From the NCBI RefSeq assembly GCF_002078875.1, contig NC_034412.1, forward strand, positions 7,831,230 through 7,895,229: a stretch of 64,000 nt of DNA. Reading direction: 5' to 3'. The stretch comes from Numida meleagris. Taxonomy: Eukaryota > Chordata > Aves > Galliformes > Numididae. Shown here piece by piece: positions 27,501 to 39,500 of this stretch. A program made the translations under genes and the position numbers. A model generated the notes under the pieces. That model did not search any database. It had not been told where the DNA came from and saw nothing but the letters and a program-made list of their open reading frames with translations. The number at the start of each line of letters is the position of its first letter. Within the stretch, counting starts at the first letter, position 1.

Positions 27501-30500
27501 ATAAAAGAGATAAAGATAGAAATCAAAACTTCTGAAGCCATTCCATCCTGCAAAATAAAATTAACTCTTTCCACGCAGACACAGTACTTTTTTCTGGAAG
27601 TCATGTTCTGCACAGAATACTGTTTTTCTGGTGTTCAGACTATTACTCTGATATAATCATTCTTCAAAACTTACATTTTTTCCTTTACTTTTTCTCTCTG
27701 CAGTTATTTCAAAATGGGCAATCACATCACCCTCAGGCCTCATTTCACCAGACATGCTTCTCCTTTATACATTAGTCACTTCCACTTCTCACTCTAAGGC
27801 TCATGTTCTTTACTAGATCTTGTAAGTCATATGACTTCAGTGGAGCTTCAGTAGATATATATATCTATATGTATATTCATGGCCTTATTTGTACTGGAGT
27901 TGTTAATTCACACCTCAGATATGAGTTTGCCAGTCACTGGGGTGGATTCTATTACCCACTTTAAAGAGAAGCCAAATATTCTTCCCTAAGAGCCAAAGAT
28001 TTGGAAATACTTGAGTTGCATTGGGGTCACAGACAGTTTCAGCAAATTTCTTAATTTACATCAGTCATTTTTGCTGCCTCTCACTTACAAATGAGTTTTG
28101 TCTGTGATTACTCATATGGATTGCATTTGTCCCATTTCCTCCCACATTCACCACCCACCCCCACGTGACAGCTATGTTGACATGTCTTCTTGGTAATCAC
28201 AACATGCCACTGAAAAGCATCCTTCAAGAATGTGACATAGGCTCCTGCAAAATGTTCCAGCCATGGGCACAGCATGATCCATGATGATAAAGAACGTGGG
28301 TCAAGACAACAGTAAGAGCAACAACAAATAATACCTCATATCCTGTGATCGCTATCTGGTGCATGGAGTCATTTACGGATTTGATGATATCAAGCACTGT
28401 GGCCAAGGCCTCTTCCAGTTCAGCAGTACCCTCTGAATTCTTGCTACATTTCAGCATTTCCTGATTAAAAAATGATGAGAAAACTACTTGAAAATTTCTT
28501 ATATCAGAAGCCACCATAACACAGTCCTATCTGAAATTTGTGCTGCATAGACGAAGTAGCAGAAATACAGGATAAAATAAAAACAGGACATTCACTAGGA
28601 TTGTCACTGAGGATGAACACTTTGAACCTCCCCAAATTTTCAAGTTTTATGGATTTATGTAAGATGAGATTTTTATACATTTTCAATAATCTTTCATGTA
28701 TCACAAAACTACTTCCTTTTTTTTTCTACTCCATACCTTCTAGAAAAGAAACTCAATATAATGATTTCTGGTGTTACAAAATTCACCATTTTCCTTTGGA
28801 ATTTGTTCTGATTTGTTTTTCCCTACTGAAAATATCAATTAATTTATAGACTGAACTTGTAAGGCTTGAAGTTCCAGTCAAGAGGTCTTAGTAAGCTCTT
28901 ATCTGATGGATAAAGAAATTCTGCATGAAAAAAAAAAGTCAATTTCTGGATAGATGTTTAGACTATGGTCAGATTATCTCACAAACCTTTTTTCTCTACA
29001 CTAAGTGAAGCTTCTTTAATCTACAACACAAGTTTTTCAGATGTTAATTTTCTGGGAGGAAGTAAGACAAACTACTACAAACCTTCCCCATTTCTTATTC
29101 TGTACTTCTCCACTACAAATTACAGATCTGCATTTGCAAATGTGAAAACCTTTTTTAAGGGACAGTCATTTTGAAGAACAATGTTGGTACCTAGCAAAAA
29201 AACCATTAAACATTATATTCTGTTTGAAATAAGGGAAGTCACTCCATCTTCCAACCTCTGCATTAAGAACAAGACACAAAATCCTTACAAGAATAGAAGC
29301 ACGTGTCCAAAGCAAAGAAACTAACAAATCAAACCTTTTAAGGGATCAATTTCTGTGATTACTTCACACAGAGAGATCCTATTTAGAACCCCAAATATTA
29401 AAGGCCAACAACTTACTTAGCCCAGTAGAGCTCCTTACAAGTTTGTCTTTTCTTATTTCTATATGTGTTATTTGCTTGCAAAGTTCTAGCCGTAGCTCAG
29501 GAGCTAGTTATTTTCCTGGAACCAACAGTTACAGCCTATGCAAATTATGAAACATACAAAAACCTTCTGTTTTTAAATTATAGAAGCTGCCTTGCCTCTT
29601 GCACTTCTGCCTACAGAGGAGCCTAGAATCTCACTCAGATGCACAGATATGTGTTGTTGTGGTTTTTTTTTTTTTACTTTACTCTGTAGAATGTAGTTCT
29701 TGCCTAAGAGTATCCACTTGAGATCAGAATCAGACTCTATGTCCTTGCTAAAAGCATCTAGGGGAAAAATGTTTAATAGATACAAATCCACATATGGCTC
29801 ATACAGTCGTGAGTAGATGTGAATCTCAAAGCAGTTAGAAGATCCCAAATGGCAGGATTCTGTCCTCAAATACTGGGGTAACCAGGCCTTAGAGGCTAAA
29901 AGCAGAATGCATTCTTATGTTACCTGTTGCACAGTTTCTAGGATCAGTATGGATCCCTGCTCTCTGTATAGTGGGACTGGTGCTTTTCAATATTAGCTAT
30001 ACTGATTTGCAGCTCTCTGGTTTCATAACTGTGGCCCAAAATTTAAAACCAGTCTGATCACTGAGCATCAAGGCACTCCGCTAAGGCACTTCTTTGTGAC
30101 CAATTTTTCAGGCTCCTACTTTCCTACACCTGTAAAAGCTCCTGCTACCAGATCTCTTAATCCTTGACAAAATAAATGTCCTTGCCAATGTGTTGCTAAG
30201 TACAAAACTGGTCTGACCAGCCTCAACCCCAATGGCTGCAACCTGTTTTGCTTGAGAATTTTGCTCTTTGATCTTGTTATATTTACAGTCATTTTTCAAA
30301 TTAAAAATATAATCTGGTTTACTCTTGCTCTTCTGAACACGCTAACATATTCTTCTTTCTCCCAGAATAGTTTCAAGAAATTCAGCCAAATTTATTTCTG
30401 GATTAAGTTGATACAATTGTACTGGATTTGGTGAAATTGCACCCTTTTTAACAACCTCCTTCAATTTTTGGATTCTATAGTTATCCGGTAAGAGGTCACA

Positions 30501-33500
30501 AAAGTACTGCAGAAGTGAATGACCAGCCAGATCCTCACATAGCTTGAACTGGCCTAATTTGAGCAGTGCCATTACAGCCATTAGCTAATAAGATTAGAGA
30601 CTAAAATCTTTATTGCAAATTTCACACTAAATATCACGGCAGTACAGAATACTGCTTTCAGTCCATACGTGTCAGAACAGCATGGAGTTCGTCTTCACTA
30701 CCTTCTTGTAAGGAAAATCCGTAAATATTGATTATGTGTCAGAAGTAAGGAGATAAGACAGAAATTTAAGCCACCGTCATCAAAAAGTTTCACTGGTTTG
30801 AGAGCATCTATTTCCTGTTGCTCAGTTCACACCTGAATTTCAAGCACAGACCGCTCACAGTCCCAACCAAATCAAAAGGGAGGCTCCTACCCTCATCCTG
30901 TGGAAAAATTACAATTTATTCTTAGTTGGGGCTTTCAGTGTAGGAGTGGCTCCTTCTGAAAGGTTTGAGTCACAACTACGGTAAGTAGCAGGTTCAGAGA
31001 GTTGAAAGAGTTCTGTTAAATGAGGATGGATGTCAGAGACAGGATTTAGAATATCAATTCCTGTTTTTAAACTGTAAAGCCACATTGAGCAAACAAAACC
31101 AATTTCAATTTCTGTTTAAATATAAATAAAACAATAAAATATTTGCTACAGAAAATATGCTATTTTGTTTTCCCCCAGCAGTACTTAGCCTGAAACAGCT
31201 GCCCTTTTTTTGACTCTGTTACCATTTTACAACCTAAGCAGTACAAAGTATTTGCTGATGAAGTGAGAGATGATTTCCAGTTAGTCCTCCAGAAAATAAT
31301 ACTGATAAGCAGTCCTATAAGTAAAACAAGCTATGCATTGGAATCCTTTGCATCATCTTGGAAAAGTTACCTTTAATAGCAGCTGATACTTGGTGATTCT
31401 CTGGACTGGCTTTAAAAGATACGCATCTAGGGAGAGCTTATGATCCAATTTACGCTGACACTCCTGCAAGAGACAACAAAGAGGAAAAACACTGTTTCTT
31501 GAAACACAGGCAAGACACCAAGATCATTATCATTTGGTAATCTGAAGGAGGTATGCCTGTGAACTGTGAGAGAAATTTGCTCTATCTGCACAGGATTTTC
31601 CAGGTTACTTACGCCACAATGAAAATATATCTAAACAGAGCCAATCAAAGGTTCAACTTAGTGCTGAAATCTGGCATGCCCTGCTGATGAGAATGTAATC
31701 ATCTGGGGTTTGCAAAGAAGCCAGAAATTGTTTGGCTTGGCTGTAGCCTGAAGAACTAGGCTCCCGTCCAGGAACTATTCTATCTACCTAATCTCCTATA
31801 GAGAGCACACTGACACATACTGAGCACCTGCCATCAGTGTAAGAAGCACGCAAGAAAAGTCTGCATTCTTCTATAAATTTTCTAAAGCAGAGGAAGAAGG
31901 AAAACAAGTTTCGATGGTCTCCCACTGCTAGTCTGCAATGTAATTCCACCTGAAAAAAGATGCTGTCTCCACACTGTCTCCAGAGAGCTTCAGACCTTGG
32001 CTTGTTCTGACAGTATTTTTCATATATTTGGAGGTCCTCTTTCTGCAAGAAAAGGAGAGCTTATGGTAATAAATAACCCACAGAGCATCTGCCATGAGTC
32101 AGTCTTTTTCTTACCTTCCATCGTAACACACAGAAGTAATTAATTCATGGTCATAAGTCAGTATGTAAAAATATACTGAAGCTACCAAACCTGCACTTGA
32201 ATCTCGTAAGGTTACATAAATCAGAAAATGACATTTTCTCTCTTTTTACACAAATCAAGAAGACTCTAGACTGAAAGACACACAACCTAATTGCAAAACT
32301 GTTATCTTTCAGAGAGGGAAATAGATTATTTGAAAAAAAAAATAATATTTTTATTAATGCTACTGACACAGACCGGTAAGTGGTAATTTTGATGTTATAG
32401 GCCAGACAGGAAGAACTGCTTAAACTCCGTCCTATGCAGATTAGAAGCAGTGGATTCACTTGATCTGTCCTTTGACTACGGTCCAGGTGCTCCCACTTAA
32501 GTCTATAACAAAATCTCATTGACTTCAATGAAAACAAAGGCAATCTCAATGAAAACCCAGAGAGATTTCAAGGTCTCTAGGCTATATGGGTGGACACAGG
32601 CAGACAGATGTTCCTCTGCCAGTTTCCTGGCTTGCTAACCGCAAGCCCAGTTGCTCAGAAGCCCTGCAGCCATGCCACCATGGAGCAGTACCATACAGAT
32701 TCCTGAGCAAGACTGCCTGTGTGTGACCAGCTTGGAGCCTTTCTGTCTGCACCTACCCAGGTGGATATGACTTTGGTGAATCAAACACAGTGCCAAAAAC
32801 AAAGCACGGGAATTTCTGGTTCTCTTCTCTGTGCTTACAGCCCACTGAACAGTGCCTACCTACTATTGGTACAGGGAAAATATTTTCTTTTGGATAGAGC
32901 TACTAGAAGAAACTAGTATCGTTGCTGTCTTCCTCTACAGTCTCATGCTGGCGTCATCTTGATGAATCAGACATGAAAGCAGAACTGTGCAATACCTCAC
33001 TATGTCAAGGATTATGCAATAAAAAAAGCTCCATTGCTCTCTGTAGAACACTAATGGTGCTGTTCCAAAAGAAACATAGAGTTTTATACACATAAATAGG
33101 ATTGTTTGTGTATGTTGCCTTGGAGGGAAGTTAGCAGGGGATAGAATTCACGAAAGTCAAATAATCAGAAAGTGTAATCAAGCATTACAATTTGTTCCGT
33201 ACCCACAGAAACATGATTGGACTGGGCAAGAGCAGAAACAGTGATACTCAGAAGTGGGGGCAAAAGACAAGTATCTGTTTAATATAAAGAAAAGATAAAA
33301 TGATAAACAATTCACGAGTAACTTGCCACAGTGGAACTGTCCTATGTCAATAAAATTTACCACTGCATGTATCAGTGACACCAGCTCAAGCAGATCCAGC
33401 TTTAATTTTTATAATAGTGTAAAGAATAGAACATTCCTGATAACATTATTAGGCCCAGACTTTAAAATTGCAAGACATAATTAATTATCTAATTACTCAA

Positions 33501-36500
33501 ATCCCAGTCTTAAACATTTAACACATTTAAGTTTCAGTATTCAGAGGTTCAGACTTCCTGTTGGTACTTTCACACCATGCTCATCTTTTCTGTGATGACT
33601 TTCCTTCCCACAGTGATTTGCATGCTGAGAGCTTTGCAGGCTTTCACCCAGTGTATATCTGTGGCACACATGCACAGTTTCAATTATCTTTTTTGGCTGC
33701 TAGTTTTATATTTTCCTTGAGATCAGAATATAGCTCTGCAAATCCAACTCCAACATCTCTGGTCAGCTGCCTAAATGACCAAATGTTAGTTCCTGTCAAA
33801 TTATTTTGTTTTTCTAATGTTTCAGTATGAATAAGTAACTGGTAATCCACAGCAGATCACTCCTGCCAGGCACCTCACTTGGCATTTGTTTTATAGCAGT
33901 GTGACTGACACACCTTTTGTTTCATTTTGAGCATTGGTTTGGTAAACTTTCCTTCTTCCCAGCCCCATGTTTGGAAGATCAACCTAAAGTGTTCCTCTTG
34001 ATATGGTTGCTGATATGATGCTAGAAGATACAGCACTATACTAGCCTGTATAGGCATTTCTATACACATCTGATCTTTCAGCATCTATGCAGTCCTCACC
34101 ACAAAGAGCTTTAAGCAAGGTCAGGTATCTTGGTGGTGGTGAAGCCATCATGTGGGCAAGGTTAAGCTAGCTTACTTGCAGTTTGATTCACTTGATGATC
34201 ATATCCTAACAAGGACAGGCAAAGTGGAAAGGGGAATAAGGGTGTAGTTTCTGTCTCATCTTGCACCTGATTTTGCTGCTGTGTTCCAGAAGAGAAGCCT
34301 GAGAGGAGAAGTACGCAGGAACTCGATGAACTGCTCCTGCCATCACCTGAGAATAAGGGTTAATTTCTATGGTGATGGCTGTCCAGGTGGCACTGGTGGA
34401 GGTGGGAGAGTGGGGGGGGGGGCATGGCAGGAGAATGACAGGCAGGGGATGGAGGGATTCAGCCAGGCACAAGGGCATCCCACTGCAGCTCTTGGAACGC
34501 TTTCAAGCAGCTCTGGAAGTTGAAGCGTTATCAGACAGGGTAATATTCTACAGAAAGTACGAATCTAAAAATCAGTCTATTTCAAATCATAGGCCCACCG
34601 TGGTGTTATGGCAGGAAGGTTACACCAGAACAAATGTGGGGAAACACAGAAAGGAATCTGCAATAAAGTGAGTTTCCAGCCAGAACTAGACACCTCCTTG
34701 AAGAGCATCTGTTTCAGTTTCCCCCATGCCACAGCAAACACAGTCATAACTCACAGGGCGAGCCAGAAGCCTCTGCTCAGCAGGAAGATGCAAAAAGCTG
34801 CCAAATCATGGGGAACACAAACACACAACCAGGCTTTTGTTTGTGCCTCCTAAGGCAGTCCAACAGAAGCAACAACTTTCTGGAGTTTATGTGGCTTCGT
34901 CTAAAAACAGAACATGAGGGAAAGTCCTTGAATCAAAGGTGCTACTGTGTGAGCAGAGACGTTTCAAGAGAGAGGTTTTTGCTTTCTTAGCGCGAAATTT
35001 GAAATAGTGAAAAAGCTAATACATGATTTCACTAATACATGATTTAATTTCTTATTAGATACATTTGGTGTTGTTTGACTAGTCCATGGAAGCTGATAAG
35101 CAAAGGTGACAAAGGGACTGATTTTCTTTCACTTGACTCATGAGCCAAAGATTTATTGCAGTGTATTTTATATTGGTGGAACGGAGAGAATAGGCTCAGC
35201 AGCTGTTTTGACAGAGAGAGACATAGTTGCAAAATTTGAACATGGAATTTGATCTTTCTGCAGAATAATAGGATCAATTTTCTATTATGAATTTCTCTCT
35301 ATCCTCCAAGTCCAGGGATATTTACAATCTGTAGACTGTTCAGTGCTTCCTGGATTTCAATGGCCTGCATTCTTCAATGACCGTTTATCCTATCTTGCAT
35401 AATGATTTCACCACTATATTTTCTTGCTCAGCATCTGAATCTTAGGTTAACAACATATTCCTTAGTAAAGCCATTTACTCAAGCTAAAAATACTGGCAGC
35501 TAAACAGAGAAGAGTTCATCTGACTGTCAAAGCCTTTGACACTGTCTCCCACAGTATTCTCCTGGAGAAACTGGCAGCCCGTGGGTTGGACAGGTACACC
35601 CTTTGCTGGGTAAGGAGCTGGCTGGAGGACCGGGCCCAGAGAGTGGTGGTTAATGGAGTTAAATCCAGCTGGCGACCAGTCACGAGTGGTGTTCCCCAGG
35701 GGTCGGTGCTGGGGCCTGTCCTCTTCAATATCTTTATTGATGACCTGGATGAGGGCATTGAGAGCACCCTCAGTAAGTTTGCAGACGACACCAAGCTGGC
35801 AGGAAGTGTTGATCTGCCTGGGGATAGCAAGGCCCTACAGAGAGATCTGGACAGGCTGGATCTCTGGGCTGAAGCCAGCGGGATGAGGTTCAACAAGACC
35901 GAGTGCCGGGTCCTGCACTTTGGCCGCAACAACCCCAGGCAATGCTACAGGCAGAGTGGCTGGAAAGTTGTATGGAGGAAACGGACCTGGGGGTATTGGT
36001 CAATGCTCGGCTGAGCATGAGCCAGCAGTGTGCCCAGGTGGCCAAGAAGGTCAATGGCATCCTGGCTTGGATCAGAAATAGTGTTGCCAGTAGGAGTAGG
36101 GAAGTCATTCTCCCTCTGTATTCAGCCCTAGTGAGTCCCCACCTCGAGTACTGTGTCCAGTTTTGGGCCCCTCACTGCAAAAAAGACATTGAGGCCCTGG
36201 AGTGTGTTCAGAGGAAGGCGATGAAGCTGGTGAGGGGTCTGGAGCACAGGCCTGATGAGGAGCGGCTGAGGGAGTTGGGATTGTTCAGTCTGGAGAAGAG
36301 AAGGCTCAGGGGAGACCTTATCGCTCTCTGTAACTACCTGAAGGGAGGTTGTAGTGAGCTGGGGGTCAGCCTCTTCTCTCTTGTAACTAGTGACAGGACG
36401 AGGGGGAATGGCTTCAAGTTGCGCCAGGGGAGATTTAGGCTGGACATTAGGAAATACTACTTTTCTGGAAGAGTGGTCAGGCGCTGGAACGGGCTGCCCA

Positions 36501-39500
36501 GGGAGGTGGTGGAGTCACCGTCCCTGGAGGTGTTCAAGAAACGTTTAGATATAGCGTTGAGAGACATGGTTTAGTGGGGTTATTGGTGGTAGGTGGATGG
36601 TTGGACTAGGTGATCTTGTAGGTCTTTTCCAACCTAGCTAATTCTATGATTCTATGATCCTATGACTATAATCACATATACACTGGTATGATGCCCTTCA
36701 GCATGACTTGTTTGTAAACCAGGAGCCTGTTCTTTGGAAAAATTCACATTTCTCATTGAAATCTTAAAGTTGTGGCAGTGCTCAACATCTCTGAGAACTG
36801 GGGCATGTAGGTTTCATCTGAATACATCTGCATTTTATACAGTTCCTTGTCAATAAAAATTAAACAAAATTCAACACATACTCTGGAAAAGCAGGGTCTT
36901 ATACTAGCATTCTTGTTAGAGTACAGGAAAGCAGCAGTAACTCACCAAATCAGGTTTTTCTCATTAATAGCACCTCTGAATGAGTGCTAGACAAACAGGT
37001 ACCTTTTGTTGTGTCACAGGAAATTGAGCTAACAGCCTTGCTAATAAGAGCATGGCTGGGAGCTCTCAGAGGAGGGAGCCGCAGAACTTAGGTACTGAAA
37101 TCCACAGGAAGCAAAGATGCATGCGTCTGACCAAAGCCACCACTTGAATCATACACTAAGGCTTTGGGTTTTCTCATAAATTGATCTCATGCTACTTTAA
37201 TCAAACATCTAACCCCCACCACTTCATCCAAGTGGGGATAATCTCACTTGGTTGTTAAATAATGCGAACAAGTAAAAGAATCGACCTTGGAGTTACGGAG
37301 CTGGTAGAGTTTCACCACACAAGGAAGGTGGTAGACTCTACTGGATCAGTCCCAGGGAAGTCTCCTGAATGGTGCAGAGAAAAGAGACAGAAGACAGAGG
37401 TAGGACATACTATCTGCACTCAGAGCAATATGCTGTTATACCATTTCCTGCTCATTTACAGCAGGGTGGTGCCAGGCGTACATCAGATTCTGGGCATCAT
37501 GTCTCTATCTGATATGAAAGCTGACATTTGGATCTTGTTCTTTTTTTTTTTAATCAGAGCTCAAAGTACATTGATAAAACACTGTTAACTGATCTCTTCT
37601 TGCCAGTAAACCAGATAAAGGCTCAGATTTCAAAATAAACTCTGTGAATTTCTGCTTCATTCACATAAGCAATCAGAGTGAAAGGACAGGAGTTAGTCAT
37701 TAAGTATTGTAGGATAAGACCATGAATATTCACACAAACTCAGAAAAGGATTTGCTTACCCTTTTCAAAAAGCATCGGGCAAGAAGTTCAGGATTTTCAA
37801 TGCAATTTTCTAACTCTTTGAGGAAAATCCTGTGAAAAAGAAAGGAAAGCAAATAATAATGAAACATTCTGTTCACACTGCATGTTAGCTTCCATATAAA
37901 TCCAGTTAAAGACTATGTTTCTGTAGTAAAAAATTCAATGTGGAATGTAACAATTCTGACACGCAAAGAAAGATGTTATATATATATTTTAGAAAATTGA
38001 AATGTGGTTCACAGCTGATTTCCTGAAATCAATATTATCATGTTTTCATCTGCTCACAAGGATCTCATACATCTGGTTCTTCTGGCTGTTGAGATTTATT
38101 TCCAATATGTGGCCCAAACATCCGATTCCCATTTGGTTACGAGCATATTTCAGAACAGCTAGAAAAGACAGACGAGCTCTGTCAAATGATTGTCTCATCA
38201 GCAAGCAGTGAAAATATGGGCTGTATTCCAAAGATTTCTGCAGTCAATGGAAGTCAATGCACTAAGCTTTTAGGAAAAGAAAGACCAGGTTTGCAAAGGG
38301 AAGGGAATGACATCGTCAAAATAAAACGATACGTAAATTGGAAAATAACTTTTCTACTATGAATAAGTTACTCTGGTATAATTAAGCTTGTAAAAGGCTT
38401 AACTGTTTGTTTCATCTTACAAGCAATCATCATTCACAAGAACTCTTAAATTTTCACTTTGGCTACAGACAGTTCTACTAAATCAAGGCTAAGAAAAGCA
38501 GGAAATTAACAGAAGAGACCCTACGTTTTGTGTTTTTGAAGGGGATCAAAAAGAGCCTAATCCTGTCCATGACCAGTATTCTGTAGTTCTGGGCACAAGG
38601 TCAGGTGTACAGTTTGTTAACGCACATCCACTGAGTGGACAGGGCTTCTGGAAAGGTTTATGATCATGTGAATGATCAAATTCCTTAAGAAAAGTGCTAT
38701 CAAAAGTATCATGTCTTCTGTTGATGTGATAATAGAAATATAGGGCAAATAGAGCTAAGAAAAATTCCTCGCACAAAGTTTTTCCAGAGAAAGAACATCA
38801 GGATTGAGTCCTGTGACATTTACCAGTCTACCGAGGGAGATCAAAAAATATTTGCCACTAGAGACATTCAAAATTAATAATGCCAAGGGAAATCACTAGT
38901 AAATGTACAGAAGGGTATAATCTTTCACAAATAGATGAAATTGATGATCTCAGGGGTATTCTCCACACATGGGTTTTATAGAACACATACAGAGGCAAGG
39001 CGAGGACGACTTTTCCTTCCTATATACATATGAGTGTAACAAAGCACCCTGTAAAAAGGCAGTAGAAGTGTCAGCGTCACCAAGGGCTCAGGACAACCAC
39101 CAATTCACACTTGCCTGTTGTGGAATTCATAGATTTCTGGGAGGTTCCCGAATAGAATTTCCTTCTTGTTCTGGAGCATTGTTGGAATCAGATGTAATAA
39201 ACTGGGATTGTCCATTTCTGAAGCATACCCCTGCAGAGGACAGTGAAAAATAAAACCAGGTTATTTTTACCAGGGAAAAAATACTGTATCTGAGTCACTA
39301 AATAGCTCCAAAGCCTGTGTGCTTCCTGTTCTTAGCAGAGCATACAAAGGCTTCTCCCTGTGCCAGTTTCTTTGTTGCTTGATGACTTTCTGATGCTTCT
39401 AATTTTCTCCAGAGATTTTACGCCTGATAGCTGTGCAAACACATTCTTAACCACAAATGGACAGATTATGGGAGCAACAAAAAAGATTAAATCATGTTCC

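Noticed and set aside
29573..29869. 98-codon minus-strand open frame next to the 30.1-30.6 kb remnant
   Set aside because: Includes a poly(A)-encoded Lys run, no homology recognised, length expected by chance. Not joined to the neighbouring remnant.
35516..35932. 138-codon minus-strand open frame
   Set aside because: Antisense shadow of the CR1 reverse-transcriptase frame.
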